Under the pieces are notes generated by a model. It was not told where the DNA came from. It searched no databases and saw only the letters and a program-made list of their open reading frames with translations. A program made the position numbers and the translations under genes. A stretch of DNA of 64,000 nucleotides. Origin: Gorsachius magnificus (lineage: Eukaryota; Chordata; Aves; Pelecaniformes; Ardeidae). The DNA lies in contig CM067087.1 in assembly GCA_034008185.1 (NCBI GenBank), positions 44,752,590 through 44,816,589 on the forward strand, written 5' to 3'. Below are positions 17,994-31,333 of the stretch, one piece after another; within the stretch, counting starts at the first letter, position 1, and each line of letters opens with the position of its first letter.

Positions 17994-20900
17994 TCACAAG
18001 TACTCTGAAACCGCTGCAATTGCCAGGCTGGCATTAGCATCTTTGTTCATCACTTCCCCACAACTTGGTGTCCAGTAGTAATGCTTCTTGAGGCCATGGG
18101 AGAGCTCCGCAAGGTGAACGTGCCCATCCACGTCATACGGTTCCACGTCTGTGCAATGAGGTTTCAAGCGGCCCGTCTGAATTAATTCTGAAAATGCCTG
18201 AAATTAGTAAGAACAAGAATCTGACATATAATAGTCCACTTTGACTGCAGTGAAAGCTCTAGAAGATAACACACAACAGGCGAGTACTTGATCATTTCAG
18301 TATGCTGATGTCCAGTGATGCTCATCACAGCACCAGCATACTATAATTATTTAAAAAAAATCCCAGAATAAATCAGGCACCTTGTTCATAAATTGCTATA
18401 GTCTTCCCAATAATTGTAAAAACAAATTAGAACAAACAAACGAAACCCAACCCTCTTAGGAGAGTTCAGAAGCAAATACTTACCATACAGGTGGCTTCAT
18501 CAAATTTGTTCCCCCAAATGTAAATATAGGAAAGTTCCATGTTTGTTTTCATTGCATCTGAAAGAGCTACAAGTCCTTTGCCACTTATGTTGTTGCTTAC
18601 TACTGACAACCTAATAAACAGAGAAAATAGCTATGCAAATGTGTGCCAAACCACTGAATCCCCATCTCTTAGTTAAAACTAAGAGTTTAACTATGATTTA
18701 GTCTTTATTTTTATTATTTAATACATATATTGAAATTTTATATTTGCTATTAACAATGTAATTATTTATTTGTATCAAGTCCAGTCCTACTATAAAATCT
18801 TTTTCAGGTTGCTAAAGGCAGTTTGGACTACGGACTTGGACTATCACTCAAGGCATTTCCATGGCTCATGCAGCCAGGTTGTTCACTATTTAGTTCGTCG
18901 GTGTCAGTGACTTAACTGCGTGGTGGCCAGGTCTCATCTCTACTCTCCTTTGAAGCCCGAGCCTTGGCACTTCTCCAGGCTAAGCTTTGATCTTTGTGGA
19001 GTGGCAGTTATTTTTATGTTAGAGAACCTGGAAGGCTTTCAGAGGCACCCAGCAGCCGCCACCTCCTCAGTCTGCTACTTAAATCTAATGGTTTCAGGTA
19101 GCACCTTTGATCACTTTTACATCCTGCCGGCGCATGGTTTAATGCGGGCTACAAAATACACCCTGTTGGAGGGATTACAGCTCTTTTGGGTTCACCCAGA
19201 AGCTAACTCAAACAGAGGATTTTCTTAAGTGTTGAAGATCAGAACCAACAAATACAGTGCCTTATCCCTGCATGAAATCTGATTATCTTAAAATTCTGGA
19301 GATGTACAGCTCTTCGTTTGTTTTCATTTGTGTGCCACAGGTACGTACTCTTTAAAGATGCAAAAAGAGCTCTAAGATCGAATCACCTTCCCTCCCCCTC
19401 CTAAGAATGACTGTAAAAGCTGTGAATCATATGTAAGATGAACCACTACAAAACTGATCTAAGCGTCAACCCCCAAAAAACCCTGAAATAGAAGAACAAG
19501 CATATGTCAGGCCACACAGCAGTGGATACAAGACAAAAAAAAACCCCGAAGTTCAAGGAAAATGAGTTATGAGCAGGCTGGGCAGCATGGGAAGGTGAAC
19601 ACAAGGCATTAGCACATGGGACCACATGGCATTTCTTGGCCTAGTGTTTTACTCCTTTAGCTCACATGAAACTACAGGGGACTTAATGCAGTTACCCCAG
19701 CGCTGGCCTCCTGTGCTGTCTGACCTGCCTGCTCTCCGAGCTGCAGGGCTCTGAAAGGACCCGTGGGCCACCTGCCAGTGTCCTAGGATGTCTCACAGGC
19801 CTTGGGGCATCTCCAAGGGCAGGAGACCCCTATGCTTAAGCAAAGGAATCCCACCCAATCCATCATTCACTTTTTTTTTTTTCCTGAGAAAAAAAAAAAC
19901 AGACTAAAAAGTTTGGAACTTCCTGACTTTGCCATTCTGATCGGTAACATCAAAGCACACGGTTCCGATGTCAGTTCAGCCCCTGCAAACTCCAAGCTGC
20001 TTCAGTCATTACATCTGCATCTCTGGGAGTGTTAGGTAAATACTAACGCCCGAAGAGTCCTGTTGTAAAAGCCAAGGCTTCACTCAGGTCGATAGCTCCA
20101 TCATCTTCTATTCGGTTTGCACTAAGATCTAGGATTTCCAAGGTTTGGTTGCGTTTTAGTAGTTCTCCCAAAAATTTTACACCATCACGGGTTACTTTAT
20201 TACTGAAAGAGAGATGCACACATTTTTTTAAAAGGGTGCTAAGAAAATGAGTGCCTAATGTTAGTCAGGGCTATGGCATGGAATAACTCTTACCAGCTAA
20301 GATCAAGGTATCTCAGGCTGGAGTTTTCATACAACGCCTCACACAGTCGTTCTACACCAAAGTTTTTCATTTCGTGCTTGCACAAATGTAGTTCCACAAG
20401 AGCAGAGTTATTTTTCAACATCAGAGCTATATGAACTGTGGTCTCTTCCTAAAAACATACACTCCGTTTTATTCAGCTGTACTTCAGGGTAAGATATGGT
20501 CTGGCTTCAGTAAAAGGGAGATGCACACTAACAGCAAGATTTGGTGATCTGCAGTGTCCTGCCTCCTAAATTGCAGCTTTGTGTTAAAAATAGCTAAGAA
20601 GCAATATGTTATGATAATGCTTAAAATAAAAAAAAAAAAAAAAAAGGAAAATAGAAAGATCTTTGCAGATTTACAGTACTGTATATATCCCTGCAACTAC
20701 CAGGAGCATCAATGCTTAAATCATTATGTCTAATCAGTTTCCCCCCCAGTCATTGCTCTTAAAAAATGGAATGTTTGAGCTAAAAGTATTTTGTCATGAC
20801 GCTAATCTATTATTTCATAAAAAGAAACAGGATTGCTATGGGAAAAAAATATGTCCTGTCACTGTAACACAAAGTAAGTTTGTTTTGAAGTTGTCACATT

Positions 20901-23900
20901 CAGTTAAGAAAATAACTGCATAAATACTGTGAGTCAAAAATAAGGCAACAACACAGAGGTCTCAGAAAATGATGGAGTTGAAGGGGGGAACAATGGCAAA
21001 CAGTTTCCCACAGACACAGACCAGGCCCTTAACAGCCCATATTTTCAATAGCAGTGTTTAAATTTATTTCTGAAACTGGGTTTAGGCAGATCAAGCCCTG
21101 TCTTAGTAGAAAAGAAACAACTAAAACCTGTTTAAACTGTTAGATTCACCCTTGGACATTTAAGAAGATCTGGCCTTCTTGACAGTTTAGGTTCGTTATG
21201 CTGCCATCAGGAACATACGGTGCCTATCACAGACATCCGACAACTGCTGCCCGTCCGGTGAAGCCGCCACCGTACCCAGCTCTAGAGCCCAGACTTCCAG
21301 CAGGACCAGTGATGCGCAGAAGCTGCGTGCCTACAAGGAAAAGCCCCGCAAGCCCTGCGTGCCCACGAGTGGCCTGTGGTGCTGCCCCCAGCAAACACTG
21401 CCTTGCAGATTCTCTTTTCAGTGCTCGATTGTTTTGGAGGGTTTGTGTCTTTGTTTTGGCTAATAAACGCATCAGGTTTTACATGGATGAGGTTCATTCA
21501 CTTGTTAAATTCATGCTGCAAGTTCACATCGTGAAACAACAAAACCACACAGCCCAGTGGATATGGCATATTGTTGAAGTGTGCCTTTCTTTGTTAGGCT
21601 TCGGGCTCTGGCAATTGCCCACGTATCACACTGCTCGGATAAACAGCAGTCTTTTGTTCTTCCCCTCATTTCCTGCTAAACAGCATCTCTCCCTCAGTTT
21701 GCTGAAGGATACATAAAAATCTCCATGCTGTAACAGCAGGAATACTTGGTTCTCCACCACCAAGCCCTCTCCATTAGCCCATTCTTCAACAAATGCATAT
21801 GGACCAAGAAAGAAATTTTTTTTTAAAATGACCTTCTAGTTAAACAGGGGCAGCCTGTGACTGCACAGAAAAAGAATATTTCTGCAACCATTTACTTCAC
21901 TTCATAAGGAAACCCAGAGCTGTGTAGTTCAGCTGTCCATAAATACATCAGTACTGACTCATGCTTCTCTCTCTGACTGAGCTGACACCTCAGTCTGCTT
22001 ACGTACCTCTTGGCTGTACAGTAAAGGACGATTTAGGTTTATTGCTTTGACTGATTTGTTCTGAGTCAGGGCTGTTGCTATTGCTATTAGACACTGCGGC
22101 CCCTGGAAATGAAAATAAATAAACTCTTTAGAGAAACCTGTCCAAGGTATAGATCAAGCTACCGAATTACCATGACTTCTTAGAATTGATTGTCAGAAGA
22201 TCAAAAACCATCAAATAAGCTCAGATTGGAAATACTATCATTTCTGCCTCCATGTACTCTGGAGAGATGCAAGTGCTGCAGGCAAGTGCTTACAGACACA
22301 ATGTATTTTCTGATAATACCAATGCCAACTCCCTATGGAACAATAGAGTGCAATTATACTAAGAAGTACAAATGACCATGAAATTTGGAAACTCAGGAAA
22401 TAAAAAGCAAGAATAATGCATCTCAAAGATACTTGTCCATTTAATTGATCCTGTATTTTGATTTTCCTGATTTATGTGTTAAAATCAGCTTGTGTGTGTT
22501 CCCTAAGGTCTTTGGTAAAAGTCTTGGGCAACATTTATCCACTAGGTAATTTCATCCTAAATGTGAATTAATGTGGCACAGAGTAGTGAGAGCCTAGAAT
22601 ATGGGCCAGTTCAGATTTTTTATTTCCTTCTTGTCTGCTCACTAATTTATACTTACGCTATTTTCCAATTAGGCTGGTCTACACCCAAAGCTATTTTATT
22701 CTAAATCAGTTTTCTATCAACTCCCTACCAAGCATAAACATATTAAGCTTTCAAATAAATCCTACACTGGCTACACTTCCCTTGTTTATGTTTTCGTAAC
22801 ACCCTTCGCAGTTTCTGAGAAGTATTTCCCCTTCTAGTTTAGGAGCAAATTCTGTAATTCCAGGAAACAAATATAACAGAATTTTTCATCAGATCCCAGC
22901 TCTCTCCCTGCCTCCAGGTGACAGTCGTAACTGTTAGGTTACAGTCAAACTTACTCCTTCTGCCCAACATACTCCTCATTATCTCCTGCAAAGATGAACA
23001 CCCTTAACAGGAAGGCTGGGAGTGGCCCGTCTTAATTTCACTTCCAGCTTGGTTAGAGCATTCTCCCGGAGGGGGAGATACAGGACAGAATTCTTCCAGG
23101 CAGGGAGAAGAACGACTTCCCCCTTCTGGCCCCTCTGATGCGATCACACAAGGACGCACACCCTCAGTCAGGTGCTGGGACCTTGCACCAGGAGGAGGTG
23201 CACAGGTTTTTAAAAGCCATCCACAGGGTTTTACCTGCTAGAGTGGGAAGCACCCTGCTTAGTGCATTGACCCATTTCTACTCTCCTGACTTTCCCTGTG
23301 CACTGTGTAAGAAGCCTCAGTGCCCAACTGTAGGAGGTGGCGAGTTATCCAAGATCAAATTGGGTGCCTTTCTACTCAACTCTTGTGCCTATGTCCTTTA
23401 TGGATCAAGCTCCGATAGGAGCAACAGAGCTATGGGACTGGGTGACTTTCAGGCGTTATAGCACTGCACACTTTAGAAGGAAAAGAACCTCCAGGGAATA
23501 AAAAAAAAAAAAAAAAAAAAAAAATCCTTTCTTCAACATGAATTGCACAGGACTTAGCATAACAAAAACAAACAGCAGAAACAAACCTTGGAAAATGTGA
23601 AAGCCAAGCACCTGAATTCCCGGGGAGTAATGGTTCTAATATAACATCAGTGATGACTTCACGTGTTTTACGCAACATGCCTTTCCAAGTATGCATTGCA
23701 GTATTGTATATTGTGTTACCTCCAGCTATCACAAAATGTAAAATCAATGAATGACAACAGATGGCATTTTCCCCTAACTAAGCACTGCAGGACCTTTGTA
23801 ATACTCTTGAAAGACTTATGTCATTGCTGATAATTTTACTGGGCTACTCACCATATCACAGTCTCCAAGATCCAGGTTCTCTAAGGTTGAATTAATTTGT

Positions 23901-26900
23901 AGCATGGAAGCAAAGAACATCCCACCTTTGTTTCCTATTTTGTTTCCAGTCATTCTCAAATACACAAGAGTTTCATTCCTCTAGACAAAATCAAGGAAAA
24001 AAAAAATCAATTAATTTTAAATGGCCTGAAAAACAACACTGTCCTTTTTCTGTGAATCCAGCTGGTTGTCACACAAAGACAAAACATCCCTCCAGAAGCA
24101 GCATGTCTAAGTGATAACACTGACTAAGCAGTTGGCTCAGGCTCCCTGCAGTGGAATCAAACATATGAGAGTCTGGAAGCAAAACTCGAGTATTTGAAAA
24201 ATTTGTGTTTCTCCCAAGTTCACAAATTTCACGCTCATGAAAATAATCCAGGCAGATATTTCTGCCTAAATTGGCAGCTGAAATGCAAATTATATCAAAA
24301 GTGATTTAAATCTAGTAAGCATATTGTAAACAAGAATATAATTTGTATTATTTTTCATAGTCTTTTAAATCACATGACCAGTCAAAGCTCAGTGAAGCCG
24401 GTCGCCTTTGGTGGGATTACTTGGTGCACAGTCAAACCAGTCTCTGCTGGACTGGAGACTTCACTGGCAATATAAAGTTCTGACCAGAGGACTAGAAAAG
24501 CCAGCATTTTTCCCCTCACCCTCACAGAAATATCTATTCACTGTTAAAGCCCTAAATGCAACGCAGAGTGCTTTTGTATTTTTAATTCCTCAGTACTACT
24601 CAGTAATCGCTCATTACCAGAGATTACGATTGATTAAGTGATTACAAAACAAGGAGTTCTGTGAGCAGCAGAACTAATGAAGCCTGGTTTCATATGGTGT
24701 TTATGTCTTCCACATGTTCCCAGTACTCCTTCCCCCACTGTGATATCTTGCTACAGTGTCTTCTTCCTTCTCCTTCCCTCAATCACAGCCCCCCTTCACC
24801 CCCAGACCCCTTTGCACCCCACAGCCAAGGGGCTGCCTAGCTGGTGGGGTCCTGCTGCCTGCCTGCTCAGCAGACCCAGCGAACGCTGCTTGCAAGCCCA
24901 GTGTTGTACAATCTCCTGTACAGCCTTAGAGTTTTGGAGGCCTGTCAAATTTATTTTGAATCGGTTCAGAGCTCAAAGACTGTGAAGGAGGAAGAAAGAG
25001 TTCACGTGAGTCTCATTTCAGAAACATAACAAATCTTACACACAAGCCTGGTTTCCTTGGGAAACCACATAAAAAATAACAAACATGTTTTTCTGCTGCT
25101 GCTGTAAGGCAAAGTTTTGAAAACATATCTTCAGACATCTTGAATCAAGACAAATATTGACATCAAGGTACAGGCAAATTTCATACAATTAAAAAAAAGG
25201 GAAAAAAACGATGGCATTATACATCCTATAACATAACATAGCATTTTTCACACAGAAAACCCCAGCTGTGATAGTTGCGATAATTAAGTGTTAATGGCAG
25301 CACAGTGCAACTTTCTCTTGTGTGAAATCTGATTTCTGAAGTCTGCCTTGGGAAAACAAGCAATCTCTGTGATACAGCAAAATGCTGAATGGACTGAAGA
25401 CAGAGGGCCCTTTCAGCCAGTTCTGATGTTGGCAGGACAGCCAGTACTGTTCATCAAAAGCAAAAATATCAAACTACATGCCATTGTCCAAATCTCCCAG
25501 AGAAATACTCACATGGAGTGCTCCTGCTATCAGCTCTGCTCCACTTGTGCCAATATCATTAAGCATCAGGTTAAGGTACCGCAAAGTGAAGTTTTCCTTA
25601 GGAACAAACAAAGCAGAAAGCAATGAGACTTTTTTCCAGAGTAAGTCTGCATTTTTCAAAAAGGAAACGTGTCATACACATACTTAAAACCTCCATTCTT
25701 TGCTATATTTCAGGCAGCCCCTAATTTGAAGAAGTAATTAAAGACTACCGAAGAATGTCAGATGATGATGGAAAGGCAGAAAAACATGTAGTGTGTAGGC
25801 CCTCATGGGGCTTACAGAAACCACCTAGCAACCTCAGCATGACCAAATGAGGCAGGTGGCCAAGCTCAGACACAGACCTTCAGGCATTTTCTGAACTTAA
25901 TGGCCCTCCCTGAGCTCCAGGAACCCAGGCACTGAGTGGCAACTCATCATCTTCCATCTGTATTCTGGTGCTTACAACGACAGAAAGGCAGCATTAAAAA
26001 TTCCTATGTTTAGACCTCCAAAAAGACAGAGAGATGATAGAGTATCTAAAGCAAAAGCCCTGGCACACTTGACGCTGCCATTACCTCCTTTGCTGAACTG
26101 AACTGTAAGCCTAAAAGCCCCACAGTTTGTTCCACCATTCTTTCTTCATGACCATGCAATGGTTTTCTACCAGACATTCAAAATCTCCTCAGAGAATACA
26201 ATCTGAGATTCTGGTGGGATGGATCTGGATGTAAAAATCAAATTAATGGAATTTTGACAAACCAATGCATTCTTGTCTCCAATTTACCACAGATAAATAT
26301 TATCATAGCCAAATAAATTACAAGTTGCTGAATGATAAACATAATTATGGCACCTGGAGTAATGTTGCCACGTGCTTTGCTCCAGCATCAGTCAATATAT
26401 TACACCTAAGATCCAAACCTGAAAAAGATGAAGAATGAAGAATGTGACAGATGCATGTCTCCAATTAACTGATTTCTAAACAGAAAGAAATAAAGACGAA
26501 CTAAGGCTGAAATCAAGACTGCTTATGTTTTCTTATATTAGTACAGCAATGTCAAACACACGTGAAAAAAGCTTACCTGTGACAAATACAGTATTGCGTA
26601 AGACAGAGGCAAGAACTTGAAGATCGTCATCTGTAACTCTCTGCACAGGCACTAGACGATTATTTCCAGCTATTTTTAATGTGATCCCTTGTGTCCATCT
26701 GCTGTAACATAAAAACATAAGCACATGGGGAGAAGTAAAATGATAGAGAAAAATGAATTCTCTCTCCAGATAAGAAGTGTATCCATGCTTGACCTGGCTG
26801 ATGTGTTTGCATGCAGTTAGCGGCTGCCGCTACCTTTGGTAACACCACGACACAACGTGACTCAAGCTGTACCTCAGCACTGTCCTTTTCGATATTCTGA

Positions 26901-28058
26901 AGACACTGCACAGCGGCAGGACCACACTTAGCACACAGGCTCAGAAAGCAGGAGGAAGCAAGATGAGGGGAAGGCAGATGGAAATAAAGATTATCCTGGA
27001 GGTTACATCACCATCTCCTTTTTACTTGTTCTCTTTCCTTTATTTACTCTATCCCCCCTCAGGATCAAAACCTAACACAAACCATTTCACTATGCTGTAT
27101 CTTCTCAGGTTTTCCCTCTAAAGGGCAATTAACTTTGACCCCAGAAGCACCCATGAGAGGAAGCCCTACCTAACCACATAATGAGAGAGAATTTGGGTGG
27201 TTAATACCTTGGCAGGATTCAGAGGTAGTTCAGGGAAGCTTTACTAGCTGGAAGCTAACTGAATGCAGCTGAGGCTCTTTAAACAGGAGCGAGACAAAAG
27301 GAAAGGAGTTAGGATGACTAGACACTGGGTTTGGCTTCTTTAAGGGACACAAAGGCACCATCCTGTGCATTTTTCACTTTTTTTTTTTTGATTTCACTGC
27401 TTGTAAAGCTGCCTAGAAGGGATATATAGCTACAAGCTTCTGCCAAGATGATGTCAAGATGAGTCAAACCAGAACTTCAGCAGTACACGGTAAATATGAT
27501 TTGTGTTTAAGCCTGAAACTGCATGAACTTTCTCATTGTTCAATTCCTTGTCCTGCTATCTTGTTTAAAGCATTCAGAAGCATCTGGAACACACTGTTTG
27601 TTATTTCCTTACATTTTATCATTTTTATCAGCTTCTTGAAGCACATGAGCAATGAAGGGGTTTTCAGGTTGGCCCAAGTTTTGGCAGGCCCGCACATAGT
27701 GCTGGTGAAGATCTGGATGAACTGACATGACCTGCTGGAAAACAAAACAAAGTGTTACTGCAGAGTTGTGGCAGCCTAGCAACATCACCATGGACCCCAG
27801 TGCTGTTGTGCTGGGCTCTGCATAACAATAAAAATGGGCTCGGTCTGAAAAGGGTTACAACTCTTGGTCTGCAAGGCAAGAATAACAGACAGACACAGTC
27901 TGGCAGGAAAAGCATGAGGAAAAAATGTGGATGTGTTTCTGATCCACCGTAGCATAGGATCTGAGCTAACAGAGAATTAATATTCATACAGGCAGGTCTT
28001 TTTTTTCCCTGTAAAGCAGCTGGGCCCCCCCCCCCCTCCGCAGGCCTACCTGAGCCAT
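17994..28058 (-). CDS. LRRC34: Leucine-rich repeat-containing protein 34 (LRRC34), one apparent frameshift
   Basis: Minus-strand exons in transcript order are 28058-28050, 27734-27613, 26701-26577, 26418-26354, 25596-25513, 23980-23852, 22102-22007, 20448-20294, 20202-20048, 18610-18484, 18197-17994. All have GT-AG borders. The product is ~422 residues, similar to human LRRC34 without its N-terminal extension. The first coding exon carries only Met-Ala-Gln. The body is ribonuclease-inhibitor-type LRRs (e.g. YLRMTGNKIGNKGG, SLRYLDLS, LEILDLSANRI) and the C-terminus has the conserved DVEPYDVDGH and GLKKHYYWT. Family studies place LRRC34 in germ and pluripotent cells with nucleolar partners. Exon 20202-20048 is one base short for its neighbours' phases. 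A deficit at the T run (A's at 20067-20070 on +) makes the frame run to a premature stop. Adding one base position there recovers the conserved NRxLxALSVVSNNI junction. This could be real or a consensus error. Confidence 0.9.
18611..20047 (-). other. LRRC34 intron, penultimate region
   Basis: A 1.4-kb intron between the SVVSNN exon and the preceding LRR exon. The acceptor is TTTATTAG at 18611-18618. The GTTAGT donor at 20047-20042 fits only if the upstream exon has lost one base. A plus-strand frame at 18920-19228 has no recognisable similarity. No repeat recognised apart from short T/A runs near 19870-19900. Confidence 0.6.
23499..23525. repeat. Poly(A)/poly(T) tract in an LRRC34 intron
   Basis: A run of about 26 A on the plus strand (T on the LRRC34 sense strand) inside the intron between 22102 and 23852. 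No adjacent retroelement body is recognisable. Confidence 0.8.
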
Positions 28059-28140
28059 CAACGCCTGCGCCCTCGCCAACCCACTGACTGGCTGATGGGC
28101 GAGCTCTGCCCCGTGGCCCAGCCAGGCTGCTCCAAGGTTC
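28046..28140 (-). promoter_or_regulatory. LRRC34 first exon and proximal promoter
   Basis: On the minus strand a GC-rich leader ends in the start ATG (28058-28056), GCTCAG and a GTAGGC donor at 28049. The region just upstream is the only GC-rich stretch between LRRC34 and LRRIQ4, with a C9-10 run on + at 28024-28036 inside intron 1. The transcription start is not marked by a TATA box. The two genes are head to head with about 1.3 kb between start codons. Confidence 0.5.
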
Positions 28141-28177
28141 ACAGTGTTTGGTAAGGGAGCCTGTTTCCAGGGAGGGC

Positions 28178-28212
28178 GTGAAGTACTACCAGTGAAGTAC
28201 TACCAGTGAAGG
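28178..28212. repeat. 14-bp tandem repeat, 2.4 copies
   Basis: GTGAAGTACTACCA is repeated twice in perfect tandem, followed by a partial third copy, just upstream of LRRC34 exon 1. It is short, but perfect copies suggest a recent duplication. Confidence 0.85.
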
Positions 28213-28984
28213 TAGCCATGCCCAGCCTCTACAGGGAGGGGAGTTTCAGCAGCTCACCCCCAGAATATTTACTTACTTGTCTGCCTGTGGTCTCCCAAGA
28301 GCTTTTGCAAAAATTTCTGTGGTTACACAGATTAGCAGTTACTTCAAAGGTGCCTGTGCCGGTCCTTTCCACCGAATAAATCCTTCTAGGGACTTTGCTC
28401 CTGCCCTTGTATGCAGAAAGGGGTGGGCTGGAATCGCGCCCTCTCCTGTCACACTGTGCATTGGGCTCACACCCGAGTACTGAACTCAGAGCCAATAAAA
28501 AAGAAAATACCCTCATGCAACATCTGAATTAGATGGGGAAGCCCAGCAAGGGTCTCTCCCCGTGGCGGTTGCTTGGTTCTTCCTCCTCACCCTGGTGGCA
28601 CCTGGAAACCACCCATCTCTGGAAACGTGACATCCTCCCAACACGGTTACAGCAGCAGAGAAAAGGGCGTCGGGTGGGAGGCGACTGACAGCTGCCTCTC
28701 GACCTCCGCTTTTTCTCCAAGTGTTCCTTAAATGCCAGCTGAAAGGTTTCTTCTGTCCAGGCATCAGAGGTTGCTCAGGTAGTCACGCCTTCCCACCTCT
28801 TGCTCTTCTGCTATCAGCAACAGTACAGCTTCGAGGGCTATCAAATACCGGATTCACTGGCATCTCTCTGGCTCGGGAACCCCTAAGCGTCACAGAAGAA
28901 AGCGTCACCTGTTTACAATAGGATTCTTCCAGTTTTACAATGAGCATAGCTGAAGACAGATCACAGTCAGTGTTTGTAAATATA

Positions 28985-29078
28985 GACCTTCAAGACTCAA
29001 GGAGGTTGCTAGGTTAACGGTTGGACTCGATGATCTTAAAGGTCTTTTCCAACCAAAGCGATTCTATGATTCTATGAT
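28985..29078 (+). mobile_element. CR1 LINE 3'-end fragment, sense orientation
   Basis: About 90 bases of CR1 3' terminus: GGTTGGACTCGATGATCTTA, AAGGTCTTTTCCAACC and the terminal ATTCTATGATTCTATGATC direct repeats. It lies ~250 bases upstream of the LRRIQ4 start codon, so it could contribute to that gene's promoter or leader. Confidence 0.92.
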
Positions 29079-29737
29079 CTTCCCCGACTTCACAAGGTCA
29101 CACTCTGAATTTGGCTGTTGGGGCACTTCATGGTGCACTGGAATTCAAAGATACGGTCCTGCTGTATGTACTGCAGGATTTGATCTCAAAGAACACAAGC
29201 AGCTTTTTGCAGGGGTTCAAACCAAAACCAAATGCTGAATTTTGCCAGTATTTATTTAGCATAGGAAGGTTTTTGCATACTGTTGATTTCTAATGTTTTT
29301 ATCTTCTGAAATTAAAAATAAGGAGCAGAGATGGCTGAGCCTCAGCAGAGCCAGGAGGCCAGCGCAGGGGGCAGTCATTGCCCCAAAGCTGACTCTGTTG
29401 GTTTTGAGGATGACCATGATCAGGCTGCACAAGAAATACCAGGGAATGAAGTGCCAGAGAATGAACCTCTTTCTCCCACAGGCATCACAGACAGGATATT
29501 TTTCATTGATATAGCCAAAAAGCAACCATCTCACCAGGGGTCTTGGGTCTAGAATATCCGGAAGAGCTGCACGTGGAAAAGAACCTCAATCGCCCGAGGC
29601 ACCTGAAGGTACTCTGCTTGGATCAGAATCACACACAAGACATATGCGAAGAACTGGGGGAGCTGAAATGCCTTCTGAGGTTAGATTTAGGTGACAATCC
29701 CCTCTCTTGTAGTTCACTGCCAGTTATCACCAAGTTG

Positions 29738-29740
29738 TAG
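29738..29740 (+). other. In-frame TAG within LRRIQ4 exon 1
   Basis: The frame read upstream (LDLGDNPLSCSSLPVITKL) stops at TAG and continues in the same frame as SFCQLRLYKPNLHGIPVL. Spacing to the human alignment is preserved across the stop, so this is a base substitution and not an indel. Confidence 0.8.
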
Positions 29741-30403
29741 TCCTTTTGTCAGCTCAGGCTCTATAAACCAAACTTGCACGGAATCCCAGTGCTGACCTGT
29801 GAATACCTCCACCGTGTTGAACTGCTTGGCCTCTCTGACAATAATCTCAAGTGTCTGTCTAAAGAAATAATGAACCTGACAAAACTCAAGGAAATTTACC
29901 TCCAGAAAAACAGATTTGAAAGTTTTCCCAAGGAGCTTTGCCATATCGCTAATTTAGACATAATAGATCTGGAACAAACTCTAATCAGTCTCATCCCAGA
30001 AGAGGTAAGCTTTTTGACAAACTTAGTTAAGCTATTTTTAGCTTTTAATAACTTATCCTCCATTCCTCCTACACTGCAACACTGCCAGAAGCTGGCTGTG
30101 CTGGATCTGTCTCATAATCTCCTGCACAAGCTTCCCCCAGGTTTGAAGAATCTCACTGAAATGAGAGTAGTCGGACTGTATGCTAGCAGCCTGGACAAGT
30201 TCCCACATGAGACCTGCTGCTGGCCATCCCTTTCCCATGTTTATCTGAGGAACACAGGACTGCGCACAGTACCTGGGTCCTTCACCAGATTAACTAGTGT
30301 CAGGATACTAGATCTGAGTGAGAATTGCTTTGATGAGATTCGTAAAGGAATATGCACTACGAAAAATCTGGAAGTATTGGCCCTGGATGGCAATCAGATA
30401 CAG

Positions 30404-30405
30404 GA
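30404..30405 (+). other. Missing GT donor at LRRIQ4 exon 1
   Basis: The exon should end after the CAG at 30401-30403, because the next exon starts in phase 0 at 31334 (IPVEVKELINLKCLSL). The following bases are GAGGCA. One added T would give CAG|GTAGGC, a strong donor. As written the frame reads on to TGA at ~30440. Confidence 0.65.
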
Positions 30406-31333
30406 GGCATTTGCTCCTTTGTTTTCATTTTTGTTTTATTGATACCTCCCTTCCGCAAAATCTAAGTTCTTCACTACAGCTGAGTGCCACCTTTCCCTAC
30501 TACAGCAAGAAGGCATGTTCCACCTAGTGTGCACCTGAGCCCGGGTTACTCATTATTGCTGACATCTAAGTATCCAGGCAGGGATTAAAAAGCAAGAACA
30601 TGGAAACACTGACCCTTATGTTGAATCGTAAAGATGAAATGCTGACTGGAGGGACTGCTTCAGTCTTTTTGTGTATTTTTTTCTGCATATACTGGAAAAT
30701 AAGAGCTGCATTTGCACAGAATCAATACGTCATAAACTGAAACAGAGCAGAGGGCAATTTAAAAATGGATGTGATATTGTTAATGCCTTTAACACCAGTA
30801 ACACCTGCTGTTCCTTTGAGAATGAACAATTATGTACGCTAAAGCTGTGCTATTGTAAATGTGACAGTATTCATGGACACACTCATTTTAGGGCTCAGAA
30901 TACACCTTCCTTTTTATATAATGCAACCCTTCTTTGCCAAGGAGATTTTCACTTGTGCAATTTTCTTCTTGAAGGTTACATTTACAGTAGTAGTAATTTA
31001 TGCAAAAGAATCAATTTCAGATTTCATTCATTTAAATTACACTCCCCTGCACTGTGCATATGAAGGAAATGAAGAAGCAGACTAAAGTAACCCCAAGACA
31101 TTACTGTCAGAAAATATCCATCCAGCAGAGGAAACCACATGGATTTTCTTGCCAAAATTTCCACCATACTGTGAGGTATAATGTTATATTAATGAGCAGA
31201 ATATTCTGTGTCCATCCATCAACAGTAATGCTGCTCCACAGCATTTTCTTGGAGATTTTTCCCTAAAAACAGAATCCCAAAGAAAGATTACTGTTTAATT
31301 GACATAATGGATCTTTTTAATGACTGTGTCTAG
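30404..31333 (+). other. LRRIQ4 intron 1
   Basis: Intronic by position between LRR-coding exons. AT-rich, with no repeat family or gene recognised. The acceptor CTGTGTCTAG ends at 31333. Open frames of 70-130 codons here show no similarity I recognise. Confidence 0.6.

Noticed and set aside
20048..20050. Non-canonical GC-AG intron in LRRC34 (donor GG|GCGTTA)
   Set aside because: It would keep the frame, but the junction loses a codon and the conserved NR-L-AL pattern. A one-base deficit with the ordinary GTTAGT donor gives a clearly better family match.
21198..21716. 172-codon plus-strand frame inside an LRRC34 intron
   Set aside because: It is antisense to the gene with no family similarity and no promoter or poly(A) context that I can support.
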